Shown piece by piece: positions 18,500 through 28,132 of a stretch of DNA of 64,000 nucleotides; position 1 is the stretch's first letter, and each line of letters starts with the position of its first letter. Origin of the DNA: Tepidamorphus sp. (lineage in GTDB: Bacteria; Pseudomonadota; Alphaproteobacteria; Rhizobiales; Tepidamorphaceae). A program made the position numbers and the translations under genes. The stretch is from assembly GCA_028280885.1 (NCBI GenBank), contig JANQKY010000097.1:1-64000 (forward strand), given 5' to 3'. The notes beneath the pieces are model-generated. The model did no database searches and was not told the DNA's origin. It saw nothing but the letters and a program-made list of their open reading frames with translations.

Positions 18500-20578
18500 T
18501 CAGGCGGCGCGGACACGCTCGACGAAGCCGTCGACCTCGCCGCGCAGGGTCTCGGCCTGCCGGCCCATCTCGCGTGCCGCCTCGAGCACTTCGGCGGCCG
18601 CGCTGCCGGTTTCGCTCGCGGCCGCCGTCACGCCGGAGATGTTCGTGCCGACCTCGGCGGTGCCCTCCGAGGCGTGCTGGACGCTGCGCGCGATTTCCTG
18701 GGTCGCCGCCCCCTGCTCCTCCACCGAGGCGGCGATCACAGAGGAAATCTCGTTGATCGAGACGATCGTCGTACCGATCTGCTTGATCGCGCCGACCGCA
18801 TCGCCCGTGGCCGCCTGGATCGAGGCGATCTGCTGACCGATTTCCTCGGTCGCGGTGGCCGTCTGGCCGGCCAGGACCTTGACCTCCTGGGCAACGACCG
18901 CAAAGCCCCGGCCCGCCTCGCCGGCGCGGGCCGCCTCGATGGTCGCGTTCAGGGCAAGCAGATTGGTCTGTTCGGCGATCGTGTTGATCAGGGCCACGAC
19001 GTCGCCGATCTTCTGCGCCGATTCGGCCAGCCCCTCGACCAGGGCATTGGTCTGTTCGGCGCCGGTCACGGCCTCGCCTGCGATGCGGGCGGCGTCCTGG
19101 ACCTGGCGGCTGATCTCGGCGATCGAACTGGACAGTTCCTCGGCGGAGGAGGCAACAGTGTTGACGTTGGAGGCGGCCTGCTCGGAGGCGGCCGTGACGG
19201 TTCCGGCGCGGTCGTTGGTCTCGTCCGCCGTCGCCGCCATCGACTGGGCGGTCGACTGCATCTGGGCGGCGGCGGCCGTCACCCGGTCGACGACGCCGCC
19301 GACGCTGGTCACGAAGGAGTCGGCGAGCGCGTCCATCGCCTCGCGCTTTTCGGCGGCGGCCTGGCGATCGCGCTCGGCCTGCGAGGCCTGCAGCCGGTTC
19401 ATCTCGACCGCGTTGTCCCGGAACACCTCGACGGTATGGGCCATGGCGCCGATCTCGTCGGCGCGGCCAAGGCCCGGGATGTCGATATCGTTGTTGCCGT
19501 CGGCCAGCGCGACCATCGACCGCCGGAGCCGTTCCAGCGGACGCGCGACCCGCAGGACGATGACGGCTACGGCGCCGGCGAAGACAAGGAGAATGAGACC
19601 GACCACGACCAGATAGACCAGTTCGGCCCGCTGGCTGTCGGCGACCGCCTGATTGGCCTGCTGTTCGATATAGGCGCCGGTCGCGCCGCTCAGGCCGATG
19701 ATCGCGTTGATCCCGGTCGTCGTCTGCGCGATCCATTCATCGGCGGCGACCGGATAGGCCTCGCCGGCGGCACCGGCCTCGATAATGGCCTTCTGGGTCG
19801 GCGTCACCTGACTGAAGTAGAGCGAGCGCACGTCCTTCAATGCCGCCTGCATCTCCGGCGTTATCGGCATCGCCAGCACCGTCGACAGGATCATTTCCCA
19901 GGCATAGTCCATGCGACCACGCCGGTTTTCGATCATCTTGACGAAATCAAGCGACATCGGTGCGCCGCCGGCGATCTTGCCGCCGATCGCCGCGCGTTCG
20001 CGGCCGGCGAACTCGCTCAAGACCCAGATCGCGTCCTTCATGCGCTGCAGCTGGACAAGCCGGGCCTCGACCGACCCGTTCGACAATTCAAGGTCGCGGC
20101 GCAGCTGCTGGGAGACCTCGATCAGCCCTGTCACCATGCGCAGCCATTTGTCCGGCAGATCCTCTGTGCGCTCCCAGAGCGGGGCGCCGATCTCGGCATC
20201 GATCTGTTCGCGCAGCGCCTGGATGGCCGCATAGGTGTCCTCAATCGCGGAAAGATCCGCTTCCGTTTCCGCCAGATCCGCAAGGGCCTGGGCGAGTTCG
20301 GCATCCGCCAGTGCCCGTTGCTTGTCGATCAGGGCGCGTCGCTCGTCGGAAACGGGGGCGGAATCGGCAAGTGCCGTCATGGTGACGCCGCGCTCGACCG
20401 CCCAGTTGCCGGCTGCCGCGATCAACAGATCGCCGGCGCCGTTGGCGCGCTCGATCTCGACTGCGCGGGCGCGCTCGTTCTCCGCCGTCAGAACGTTCTT
20501 GCCGGCCAGGCCGATCGCGATCAGACCGAGCACGCCGGTGATCGCCAAAAGGATGTTCCGAATCGAAAAGACTGCCAT
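18500..20578 (-). CDS. Methyl-accepting chemotaxis protein
   Basis: 692 residues. A membrane span near the N-terminus (about 7-26), a large periplasmic helical sensor region (about 27-315), a second span (about 320-342), a HAMP domain ([24 protein letters not shown]) and a cytoplasmic signalling domain with the highly conserved hairpin tip [20 protein letters not shown]. The helical periplasmic region is not a Cache or PAS domain that I can recognise. No C-terminal CheR-binding pentapeptide is present; the protein ends VERVRAA. It is a lone receptor with no che genes in the window. The ligand is unknown. Confidence 0.93.
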   Translation of the reverse strand: MAVFSIRNILLAITGVLGLIAIGLAGKNVLTAENERARAVEIERANGAGDLLIAAAGNWAVERGVTMTALADSAPVSDERRALIDKQRALADAELAQALADLAETEADLSAIEDTYAAIQALREQIDAEIGAPLWERTEDLPDKWLRMVTGLIEVSQQLRRDLELSNGSVEARLVQLQRMKDAIWVLSEFAGRERAAIGGKIAGGAPMSLDFVKMIENRRGRMDYAWEMILSTVLAMPITPEMQAALKDVRSLYFSQVTPTQKAIIEAGAAGEAYPVAADEWIAQTTTGINAIIGLSGATGAYIEQQANQAVADSQRAELVYLVVVGLILLVFAGAVAVIVLRVARPLERLRRSMVALADGNNDIDIPGLGRADEIGAMAHTVEVFRDNAVEMNRLQASQAERDRQAAAEKREAMDALADSFVTSVGGVVDRVTAAAAQMQSTAQSMAATADETNDRAGTVTAASEQAASNVNTVASSAEELSSSIAEISRQVQDAARIAGEAVTGAEQTNALVEGLAESAQKIGDVVALINTIAEQTNLLALNATIEAARAGEAGRGFAVVAQEVKVLAGQTATATEEIGQQIASIQAATGDAVGAIKQIGTTIVSINEISSVIAASVEEQGAATQEIARSVQHASEGTAEVGTNISGVTAAASETGSAAAEVLEAAREMGRQAETLRGEVDGFVERVRAA

Positions 20579-21219
20579 TGCCTACCCCCGATGTCGTACC
20601 CAAACACCGATATCGGCCGCGATCCGTTTCCCGTGCGAATCATGGCGTGCCATCGGCGCTATTGCCCTGGTGGCCATAGATGCAGGTCTTGCTGAAATAT
20701 TAGTTAACTCAAGATAACCGACAATTAATCAGCCTTGAAGCGCGATACCTTGTAATCAAAATCGTTCCATTACGCATTGTCATCAAAGGTGGTAAATTAT
20801 AAATGATAAATAATTGATGCTCGATTTGAGCATTCTGACCGGCTTTTCGAGCATGAATCTTGCAATAAAGTCGGACAAACCTTCAATCGCCGCTACGGTG
20901 ACTACCGCTAACGCCCGCCGCGGCCGGCCGAAAGGAGATCCGCACATCACCACCGAAGCTCATCGACTTCCAGTGCGTGCGACAGGCAACCGCGGCCGCG
21001 GCACCTCCCGATCATAGATCTGGCGGCACGAACACCCCCTGTCCGTGTCGTCCTTACGCCCTATTCTTCCGGCATTGGAAAATAGTGATATCGTTGCTCT
21101 CGATACGGTGAACAAAGCGGCATTGTTCAGTCGCTCTGTCATTGCGCCGTCACAGCGCCAAACTATCGATGAGCGTTCGTTTGCGTCGATTTCCCGGCGC
21201 GCATATTGGGAGGTTATAG
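20579..21219. other. 640-base gap, less GC-rich, no gene supported
   Basis: The gap between the chemoreceptor and the DUF1045 gene is clearly richer in A/T than the surrounding genes (notably about 20690-20830). Short open frames on both strands (for example 20814-21017 plus and 20960-21142 minus) have no recognisable similarity, weak start signals and overlap each other. It presumably holds the chemoreceptor promoter. I see no RNA gene or repeat. Confidence 0.5.
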
Positions 21220-21948
21220 GTGCGGTACGCCATTTACTTCGTGCCTGATCCGGATAGTGAATTGAGCGAGCTCGGCGCCCGCTGGCTCGGCTATGACGTC
21301 GAGACGGGGACGCGCTTCGCAGCCCCGGTCGTCGGCGGCCTCGATGCCGCGGGCTGGGCTCGGCTGGTCGCCGAACCGGCCCGCTACGGGCTGCACGCGA
21401 CGATGAAGGCGCCCTTCCGGCTCGCCGAAGGCTGCCAGGAGTGTGAACTGGTCGACGCGCTGCGCGACTTTGCCAGGTCCGTCACGCCGGTCCGCCTGCC
21501 CGTGCTGTCGCTGACCGATCTGAAGGGGTTCTTCGCGCTGACGCCGGCGATCCGCCATGCGGGCATCGAGGATCTGTGCGCCCGTGCGGTTCGCGACTTC
21601 GAGCCGTTCCGGGCCGCGCTGTCGCCAGCCGAGATCGCCCGGCGCCAGGCGGCCGGCCTCAACGAACGCCAGCAGGCGCTGCTCGATCGCTGGGGCTACC
21701 CTTACGTGCTCGATCAGGCGCGGTTTCACATCACGCTCACCGGTCGCGTCCGCATCGAGGAGGCCGCCGGGCTGGAAGCGATCCTGACCGATTTCTTTAA
21801 GCCGGTGATCGGCCGACCGCTGACCATCGACCGTGTCGCGCTCGCCGTGGAGCGGGCGCCGGGAACGCCGTTCGAGGTGCTCGCCAGCGCGCCGCTCGGC
21901 CATCCGCTCGCCTATACGCGCCGGACGATCCAGCTCGACGCGGTGTAG
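21220..21948 (+). CDS. DUF1045 protein, 2H phosphoesterase superfamily
   Basis: 242 residues starting with GTG at 21220, with GGGAGG at 21208-21213. Two HxT motifs, LHATMKAPF and FHITLTGRV, mark the 2H phosphoesterase fold, and the N-terminus RYAIYFVPDPDSELS is that of DUF1045. In many alphaproteobacteria this family is encoded in phosphonate (phn) operons and has been linked to cyclic phosphate intermediates; here no phn gene is near. Catalytic residues are intact, so it is probably active. Confidence 0.87.
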   Translation: MRYAIYFVPDPDSELSELGARWLGYDVETGTRFAAPVVGGLDAAGWARLVAEPARYGLHATMKAPFRLAEGCQECELVDALRDFARSVTPVRLPVLSLTDLKGFFALTPAIRHAGIEDLCARAVRDFEPFRAALSPAEIARRQAAGLNERQQALLDRWGYPYVLDQARFHITLTGRVRIEEAAGLEAILTDFFKPVIGRPLTIDRVALAVERAPGTPFEVLASAPLGHPLAYTRRTIQLDAV

Positions 21949-21960
21949 ACGAAAGCCGAC

Positions 21961-22827
21961 CTATTCGAGGAAATCCTTCAGCGCCGCGCCGATCTGCGCG
22001 GCGCTGTCTTCCTGAATGAAATGGATGCCGGGAACGGTGATCTCGCGCTGGTTGGCCCAGCCGCGGCAGGCCTCGCGCAGCGGGCCGACCGTGATCGCGC
22101 CGGGCTTGGCATTGATGAACAGTTTCGGCACCGGGCTTTCCCGCATTGCCTGCGTATAGGCCGCGACGCGGGCGACCACGTCGGCCGGCTCGCCCTCGAT
22201 CGGGATCTGCCGCGGCCAGGTCAGCGTCTGCTGCCGCGTGTCGCGGTCGGGGAACGGGGCGCGATAGACAGCCATCTCCTCGTCGCTCAGGTCGCGGATG
22301 ATGCTGCGCGGCAGGATCACCTCGACGAAGAAATTGTCGTCGAGCACCATCGCCTCGCCCTCGGGCCCGCGCAGCCGTTTGAACAGCGCCGTCACGGGCT
22401 CGGGCATGCCGTCCCAGCGCCACATGCCGACGACGGCCTCCATATAGACGATGCCGGTGACCCTCTCCTGGTTCCGGCTTGCCCAGTCGAAGCCGATCGC
22501 CGAGCCCCAATCGTGCAGCACCAGGGTCACGTCCTTCAAGTCGAGCGCATCGAACCAGGCATCGATGATCGCGATGTGGTCGGCAAGCGTCCCCGTTCCC
22601 GACGGCATCGGACCGGAATTGCCCATGCCGGCCAGGTCCGGCGCCAGGCAGCGGTGGGTATCGGCGACATGCGGGATGACATCGCGCCACAGATAGGAGG
22701 AGGTCGGATTGCCGTGCAGGAAGACGACCGGAGGGCCATCGGCCCGCCCCGTATCGACATAGGCGATGTCGGCGCCGGCCGCGTCGATGCGGGCCTGCGG
22801 ATGCGGGCTTGAATAGGCGTCTTTCAC
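21961..22827 (-). CDS. Haloalkane dehalogenase (DhaA/LinB type)
   Basis: 288 residues of alpha/beta hydrolase fold. The residues of subfamily II haloalkane dehalogenases are all in place: halide-stabilising Asn40 (HGNPTSSYLW) and Trp107, nucleophile Asp106 (LHDWGS), acid Glu130 (VYMEAV) and base His269 (PGIHFIQED). The numbering agrees with DhaA almost exactly. The enzyme hydrolyses carbon-halogen bonds to alcohol and halide in the cytoplasm. No dehalogenation partner (alcohol dehydrogenase, regulator) is adjacent. It converges on the DUF1045 gene. Natural substrate is unknown. Confidence 0.92.
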   Translation of the reverse strand: MKDAYSSPHPQARIDAAGADIAYVDTGRADGPPVVFLHGNPTSSYLWRDVIPHVADTHRCLAPDLAGMGNSGPMPSGTGTLADHIAIIDAWFDALDLKDVTLVLHDWGSAIGFDWASRNQERVTGIVYMEAVVGMWRWDGMPEPVTALFKRLRGPEGEAMVLDDNFFVEVILPRSIIRDLSDEEMAVYRAPFPDRDTRQQTLTWPRQIPIEGEPADVVARVAAYTQAMRESPVPKLFINAKPGAITVGPLREACRGWANQREITVPGIHFIQEDSAAQIGAALKDFLE

Positions 22828-22930
22828 GGGCCTGTCTCCCTTGGGTGATTTGCTCAGGCCTCATTAAGACCCGGACGATAGGCTGTTGGGAAGCGGCTAC
22901 CCGGATGGACCCGGATGGAGAAGACAAGCC

Positions 22931-24454
22931 ATGTCTCGCGTTTCGGCGCATCTCTCACTGACCCTCCTCGCCGGCCTTTGCGCAGGCGTGGCACTGTCGT
23001 CGCATGCGGCGACGTCCGATCAGCGGCCCGACACGGGTGGCGGCGCGTTCACCTTCGGCGCCGGCGTCCTGGACGATGCCAGCGAGATCGCCGTGCTGCA
23101 TCCGCGCATCGTCCGGGAAGCCGCCGGGCTCGGCGTGCCCGTCGCCGTCGCGACGCCGGACCTGGTCGCCGAGAGCGCCGGCCTGTTCCAGTATCCCGTC
23201 CGCATGTCGAAGACGTCGGCGGGCGTCAATGGCGAGTTCGTCTCCAACCATGTCGACCACGATCCCGGCGCCGGGCTTGAGGACTTCGCCTGCGGAACGC
23301 GCACCTATAACGGCCATAACGGGCTCGACCTCGTGCTGTTTCCCTATCGCTGGGACATGATGGACCGGCGCGAGGTCGCCGTCGTCGCGGCGATGGGCGG
23401 CACCGTCGTGCGCACGCGGGACGGCGAATACGATCGCAACTGCGCGACCGGCAATGCCGATGCCAATTACGTCATCCTGCGGCACGACAACGGGTTGCTC
23501 GGCTATTACTGGCATCTGAAGAAGGGCTCGGTGGCCAGCCTCTCGCCGGGCGACAGCGTCGTCACCGGCCAGTTCCTCGGCCATATCGGCAGTTCCGGCT
23601 CCTCGACCGCGCCGCATCTGCATTTCGAACTGCGCGACGCCAACCTGGAGGTCATCGATCCCTGGAAAGGCGCGTGCAACCCGGTCGCCTCGGCCTGGAC
23701 GCACCAGCCGCCGACGGTGGATACGGCGGTTTTGCGGGTTGCCTCCCACGACCGGCAGCCGCCGGCGCCTTCAAGCGGCTGTGACGACCCGGAGCCGGGC
23801 TATGCCAACCGCTTCGAGCGCGGCGGCGACCTATGGGCGGCCGTCTACCTGCGCGACCAGACATCGTCGGACACGGCGCAGCTCAAGGTGCTGCGTCCGG
23901 ACGGGTCGATTGCCGCCCAATGGACGACCGGCGCGCCGCCGACCGGCACCCTGCCGGTCTCCTTCTGGTGGGGCAAATACAGCCTGCCCGGCGATGCGCC
24001 GAAGGGTCGGTGGACGATTGTCGCCACCCTCGACGGCTCGGACTACGCGCATCGCTTTGTCGTCGGCAAGCCGTTTAAGAGAACGAAAATCGCCGCGCGG
24101 GTCACTTCGAAAAAGCATCGCCGCGTCAAGCCCGGCAAGGCCGCGCGGTTCTTCGCCCGGATCGACAATACCGGCAAGAAGACCGCGATCGGCTGCCGCG
24201 CCTCGGCAGGGCGGCCGGTCGACGGGACGTTCCGGTTCCGGGCCGTCGACAGGAAAACGCGCAAACCCGTTCAGAAAGCAGGCGATCCCCTGAAGATCGC
24301 GGCTGGAAAATCGGGCTATCTGCGCCTTACCGTCAAGACGGCCGGCAGCTTCAAGGCGGCGCGCGCCGACATCGCCGTGCATTTCGACTGCACCAACTCC
24401 AAGGCCGCGTCCTACGACGCCGCCCGCACCGTGATACGCCTGACCAGCAAGTAG
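22931..24454 (+). CDS. Secreted M23 (LytM-type) metallopeptidase family protein
   Basis: 507 residues from ATG 22931, with GGAG upstream. A signal peptide (LTLLAGLCAGVALSSHA) is followed by a zinc peptidase domain: HNGLD (first His and Asp), a middle segment VILRHDNGLLGYYWHLKKGS and the HLHFE motif at residues about 232-236. The order matches M23 endopeptidases that cut peptidoglycan cross-links. A long C-terminal region (about 300-507) looks like one or two beta-sandwich modules rich in Lys/Arg, perhaps for wall binding. Four paired cysteines (ACGTR, NCATG, GACN, GCDD) suggest an oxidised periplasmic protein. Confidence 0.85.
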   Translation: MSRVSAHLSLTLLAGLCAGVALSSHAATSDQRPDTGGGAFTFGAGVLDDASEIAVLHPRIVREAAGLGVPVAVATPDLVAESAGLFQYPVRMSKTSAGVNGEFVSNHVDHDPGAGLEDFACGTRTYNGHNGLDLVLFPYRWDMMDRREVAVVAAMGGTVVRTRDGEYDRNCATGNADANYVILRHDNGLLGYYWHLKKGSVASLSPGDSVVTGQFLGHIGSSGSSTAPHLHFELRDANLEVIDPWKGACNPVASAWTHQPPTVDTAVLRVASHDRQPPAPSSGCDDPEPGYANRFERGGDLWAAVYLRDQTSSDTAQLKVLRPDGSIAAQWTTGAPPTGTLPVSFWWGKYSLPGDAPKGRWTIVATLDGSDYAHRFVVGKPFKRTKIAARVTSKKHRRVKPGKAARFFARIDNTGKKTAIGCRASAGRPVDGTFRFRAVDRKTRKPVQKAGDPLKIAAGKSGYLRLTVKTAGSFKAARADIAVHFDCTNSKAASYDAARTVIRLTSK

Positions 24455-24467
24455 GCCGTCAGCACGA

Positions 24468-25151
24468 TCAGACCGTTTCGCGCGGGTAGAAGTCGAACAG
24501 AAACCGGTACTTGTCGTAGATCGCCGCCTCCGCCTCGGGCGTCAGATAGTCGCGATAGGGCCCGCGTCCGCTCGAGACGTTGTGGTGGGGAAAGGCGCCG
24601 CGATTGAAGCTGTAGGGCGCGAGGAGATCGGGCACCGTGCAGCTCAGCGCCTCGAACCGCACCAGTTGCATGTTGGCCGGGGTTTCGCCCTTGATCGTGT
24701 AGTAGCGCTCGATCCTGGCGGGCAGATTGCCGTAATAGGGTGCCACCCTGGCGAAATGGGCGAAATCACCGGTCGCGGCAGCCGCGACAGCCGCGTCGCT
24801 TTCGCCGCGGCGCTTGACGATCTTCGGCTTGCGCTGGTGTTCGTAGTGCGAGACCTCGAGGTCATAGGGGTTGCGGATCACCGCCAGGATCAGCTTGAAA
24901 TCCGATAGCTGCCGGCCCTGCCCGGCCAGCACCTTGGCGGCCCGGCGCAGAGGTTCATGCCGGCCGCCGCGAAACTCCGACAGCCGCGGCGCGATGTCGT
25001 CATAAGGCCAGTCGGCATTCCGGCGCGGCTTTGCCTTCAACCCCCGCGACAGCGCAATCGGCCCCTTCAGGTTCTCGATCAGATAGCGCGTCACCGACAG
25101 GCCGCCGGTCTTGGGCACATGCAGGAACAGGACGTGGTCGGAGATCAGCAT
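24468..25151 (-). CDS. Sulfotransferase family protein
   Basis: About 227 residues from ATG 25151; a longer frame begins with TTG at 25217. The PAPS-binding motifs are recognisable: the 5'-phosphosulfate loop FLHVPKTGGLSV and the 3'-phosphate segment AVIRNPYDLEVSHYEH. This layout is close to the bacterial family related to heparan-sulfate or carbohydrate sulfotransferases, which modify surface polysaccharides or lipids. It stands alone, divergent from a TetR gene. The acceptor cannot be inferred. Confidence 0.8.
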   Translation of the reverse strand: MLISDHVLFLHVPKTGGLSVTRYLIENLKGPIALSRGLKAKPRRNADWPYDDIAPRLSEFRGGRHEPLRRAAKVLAGQGRQLSDFKLILAVIRNPYDLEVSHYEHQRKPKIVKRRGESDAAVAAAATGDFAHFARVAPYYGNLPARIERYYTIKGETPANMQLVRFEALSCTVPDLLAPYSFNRGAFPHHNVSSGRGPYRDYLTPEAEAAIYDKYRFLFDFYPRETV

Positions 25152-25287
25152 GTCGGGGGTCACACTGCGCTTCGTTGCCGCAACACCGATGGATAGCTGC
25201 ACGGATCGCGCCGGCAAGACAAGAGACGCGGGTGGAAAACCTTAAAATGGTGGTTGTATTCTGCCTCAGATGATACATCTTTGTCTC

Positions 25288-25845
25288 ATGAAGGTTAAAC
25301 GCACGCCGACCGATACCGCCATCATCGAAGCGGCCTTCGAAGTGTTCAGCGCCAATCCCGGCGCCTCGCTCGGCGATGTCGCGGAGCGGGCCGGTGTCGG
25401 CCGGGCGACGCTGCACCGGCACTACAGGTCACGGGACACCCTGATCGTCGTCTTGATGAAACAGGCCCTTGCCGAACTGGACGACGCCGTCGATCGGGCG
25501 ACCGCGGGGGCAGCGAGCTACACGGACATGCTCAGGCTGGCGCTCGGCGCCATGGTGCCGCTGGCCGAGCGGCAGCTGTTCCTGGCCAACGAGCAGGTCG
25601 ACCGGGACCCGGAGATCGCGGCGGCCTTTCACGACGGCCGAAAGACGCTGATAGCGACGATCGAGGCGGCCCGCGCCGAAGGCACCTTCGCAGCCGATAT
25701 CCCGGCGACCTGGATCGCGACCACCTTCGACACGCTGGTCTACGCCGCCTGGACGCAGGTGCGCGACGGCGAGGCGACCCACCGGCAGGCCACGGATCTC
25801 GCCTGGCGCACCCTGACGCGCGGTCTTGCCGGAGACGCCCCGTGA
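25288..25845 (+). CDS. TetR/AcrR-family transcriptional regulator
   Basis: About 185 residues from ATG 25288. The N-terminal helix-turn-helix is typical: AAFEVFSANPGASLGDVAERAGVGRATLHRHYRSRDTLI when read across residues about 15-53. The C-terminal ligand domain is helical and unassigned. The stop overlaps the GTG start of the sterol-desaturase-like gene (GTGA), so the two are translationally coupled and it probably controls that gene and itself. Confidence 0.9.
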   Translation: MKVKRTPTDTAIIEAAFEVFSANPGASLGDVAERAGVGRATLHRHYRSRDTLIVVLMKQALAELDDAVDRATAGAASYTDMLRLALGAMVPLAERQLFLANEQVDRDPEIAAAFHDGRKTLIATIEAARAEGTFAADIPATWIATTFDTLVYAAWTQVRDGEATHRQATDLAWRTLTRGLAGDAP

Positions 25846-26765
25846 CATCCACCGTGACCTCCTATTCGATCATGCAGCTGGCCGACCGGATCGAAGCGGC
25901 GTTCTTCATCATCGGCGGGCTGATCCTGCTGGTCGAACTGGCGAGGGCCTGGTTCAAGGGATTGCTCAAGGTCCGCACGCTCGGCGAGGTCGCGGTCAGC
26001 TTCTCGACCCTGATCCCGCTCGTGCTGGCCGAAACGTTTCTCCTGACCGGCGCCTACGCGCTCTACTACACCCTCAGCTACGAGTTCGTGACCTGGACGC
26101 TGCCGCTGACCTGGTGGGCGCTGGTGCTCGCCTTCTTCGTCGCCGACTTCGTCTACTACTGGGAGCACCGGATCGCCCACCAGGTGCGCCTGTTGTGGAC
26201 GCAGCATGCCGTGCATCACTCCTCGCGCGACCTCAACATCGCCACGGCCTTCCGTTTCGGCCCGCTGGAGGGCCTTTGGGCACTGATCATACATCTGCCG
26301 ATGGTGTTTCTGGGCTTTCCGCCGGAGATGGTCTTCTTCGGCGGCATCACGGTGCTCGCCTATCAGACCTGGCTGCATACCGAGGCGATCGGCAGGCTCG
26401 GTCCGCTGGAGGCGGTGCTCAACACGCCGTCGCATCACCGGGTCCATCACGGCGCCGATGCGAAATATCTCGATCGCAACTATGGCGGCGTGCTGATCAT
26501 CTGGGACCGCCTGTTCGGCACCTTCCAGGCCGAGGAGGAGAGGCCGCGCTACGGCCTTGTCCGCGACTTCGACAGCCGCAACCCGGTCCGGGTCTGGTTC
26601 TCCGAACTGCCTGGCCTTGTCCACGATCTCAAATCCGCGCGCAGCCCGCGCGATGTCTGGCAATACCTGTTCGGCCGGCCCGGATCGGCGCCGGACGAGA
26701 CAGGCGACGCGCACGCTTCCAACCAGATCGCCGATGGATCATCCCGAACCCCCAAACCCGGATGA
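25842..26765 (+). CDS. Sterol desaturase/fatty acid hydroxylase family membrane protein
   Basis: 307 residues starting with GTG, overlapping the TetR gene by 4 bases. Four or more membrane spans surround the di-iron histidine clusters: EHRIAH, HAVHH, and HHRVHH after a further span, as in the fatty acid hydroxylase superfamily. These enzymes use O2 to hydroxylate or desaturate lipids, sterols or carotenoid-like substrates in the membrane. The substrate is not identifiable. A strong terminator follows. The convergent P450 gene is another oxygenase but is not in the same operon. Confidence 0.9.
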   Translation: MTSTVTSYSIMQLADRIEAAFFIIGGLILLVELARAWFKGLLKVRTLGEVAVSFSTLIPLVLAETFLLTGAYALYYTLSYEFVTWTLPLTWWALVLAFFVADFVYYWEHRIAHQVRLLWTQHAVHHSSRDLNIATAFRFGPLEGLWALIIHLPMVFLGFPPEMVFFGGITVLAYQTWLHTEAIGRLGPLEAVLNTPSHHRVHHGADAKYLDRNYGGVLIIWDRLFGTFQAEEERPRYGLVRDFDSRNPVRVWFSELPGLVHDLKSARSPRDVWQYLFGRPGSAPDETGDAHASNQIADGSSRTPKPG

Positions 26766-26776
26766 TCCAACTGCGT

Positions 26777-26828
26777 GATTGCCGCTCCGACCCTTTACCC
26801 CCCATTCGGAGCGGCAATCCTTTCTTCT
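26777..26828 (+). terminator. Rho-independent terminator after the desaturase-like gene
   Basis: GATTGCCGCTCCGA (26777-26790) and TCGGAGCGGCAATC (26806-26819) form a perfect 14-base stem, followed on the plus strand by CTTTCTTCTT. It ends the TetR-desaturase transcript. On the minus strand no T-run follows, so it serves mainly the plus strand. Confidence 0.9.
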
Positions 26829-28042
26829 TAGCGCACCTCGCCCGCCCGGCCGAACCGGATCGGCAGCGACACCGGACCGGTATTGCCGCTGTCGGGCAGG
26901 AGTACCGGGTCGCCGTCCGGGCGCGGATCCTTAAGACGCGCGGTTAGCCGTTTCAGCGCCTCGGCCATGTCGGCGCGGGCGATCGGCGCGCCGATGCAGT
27001 GATGCCTGCCGCCGCCGAAGCCGAAATGGCGCTTGCGGTCCGCCACAATGTCGAAACCGTCGGAAAAGTGGCGCGGATCGGCCGCAGCACAGCCCGACAC
27101 CAGATGGATCGTCGTGCCCTTCGCGATGTCCAGCCCCTGAAAGGTGAAGTCCTCGGCCGCCTCGCGGCTGACCCAGGTGGTGGTCGGGCGCAGGCGCATC
27201 ACCTCCTCGACGGCGGGTTTGGCAAGCTCCGGCCGGGCGGCCAGCAGGCGCCATTGGTCCGGATGATCGAGAAACAGCGTCATCGCCAGGCCAAGCTGAT
27301 TGCGCGTCGTATCGATGCCGCCGAAGATCGACAGGACGATCAGGTCGTCCAGCTCGGTATCGCCGAGCGCGTCCTTGTCGCTGTTGGCGGCGATCAGCGC
27401 GCCGATGAAATCGTCCTTCGGATCCGCCCGCCGCCGGGCGACCAGATCGCGGGCAAAGGCGATCATCCGGTCGGTCGCGGCATCGATCCGCGCTTCGTCG
27501 CGGGCATAGGTGACGCCGAGCGCCAGACCCATGTCGATGGCGTTGTCGGCAAGCCAGCGCCAGCGGTCCTGTTCCAGCCCGATCAGCGCGCAGATCACGC
27601 GGGTCGCGTAGGGTTCGGCGAAATCCGCCATGAACTCGCAGGCGCCGGCGGCCTCGAACCCGTCTATGAGATCGTCGGCAAGCGCCTGGAAATCGGGTAT
27701 CAGCGCCTGGACGCGGCGCGGCGCGAAGGCCGGCATGGCGAGCCGGCGCAGCCGGGCATGGTCGGCGCCCTCGCGGTTCAGCATGATCCGCTTCCACCAC
27801 CGCGCCCAGGGGCCGGTCATGGCATGGTGATCGGGCCAGCGATGCGAGCCCTGGCGCAGCGAGGGATGGTGGATCATCGCCTGCAACTCGTCATAGCGCA
27901 GGATCGCCAGCCCGTAGGGCGTGCGGGCATACCAGTTGCGCTCGCGCGCCTTCAAAACCGCGTCTGACCGGATCGAAAAGGCCGGATCGGCGAGATCGAG
28001 GAAATCGGCTGGCGGGATCTGTTCTGCTGGCTGCGTGGACAT
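26828..28042 (-). CDS. Cytochrome P450
   Basis: 404 residues, the usual size of soluble bacterial P450s. Hallmarks: I-helix FGGIDTTRNQ (oxygen-binding Asp/Thr), K-helix EEVMR (ExxR), and haem loop FGFGGGRHHCIGAPIARA with the Cys ligand. Soluble class I P450s need a ferredoxin and reductase; none is encoded next to it. It is divergent from an Lrp-type regulator with about 90 bases between. The substrate is unknown. Confidence 0.95.
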   Translation of the reverse strand: MSTQPAEQIPPADFLDLADPAFSIRSDAVLKARERNWYARTPYGLAILRYDELQAMIHHPSLRQGSHRWPDHHAMTGPWARWWKRIMLNREGADHARLRRLAMPAFAPRRVQALIPDFQALADDLIDGFEAAGACEFMADFAEPYATRVICALIGLEQDRWRWLADNAIDMGLALGVTYARDEARIDAATDRMIAFARDLVARRRADPKDDFIGALIAANSDKDALGDTELDDLIVLSIFGGIDTTRNQLGLAMTLFLDHPDQWRLLAARPELAKPAVEEVMRLRPTTTWVSREAAEDFTFQGLDIAKGTTIHLVSGCAAADPRHFSDGFDIVADRKRHFGFGGGRHHCIGAPIARADMAEALKRLTARLKDPRPDGDPVLLPDSGNTGPVSLPIRFGRAGEVR

Positions 28043-28132
28043 CGATTTGGCGGACCGTCGAGACTTCGCTATAGAGGCAGGTCAACAATGCCCGATACCT
28101 GGAATTCAACCAACCGAAGGAATTTCGAAAGG

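Noticed and set aside
18674-20695. A 673-codon open frame opposite the chemoreceptor gene
   Set aside because: Antisense shadow of a clear methyl-accepting chemotaxis protein with perfect signalling-domain motifs.
20814-21142. Small overlapping frames in the gap before the DUF1045 gene
   Set aside because: They overlap on opposite strands, have no convincing start signals and no recognisable similarity.
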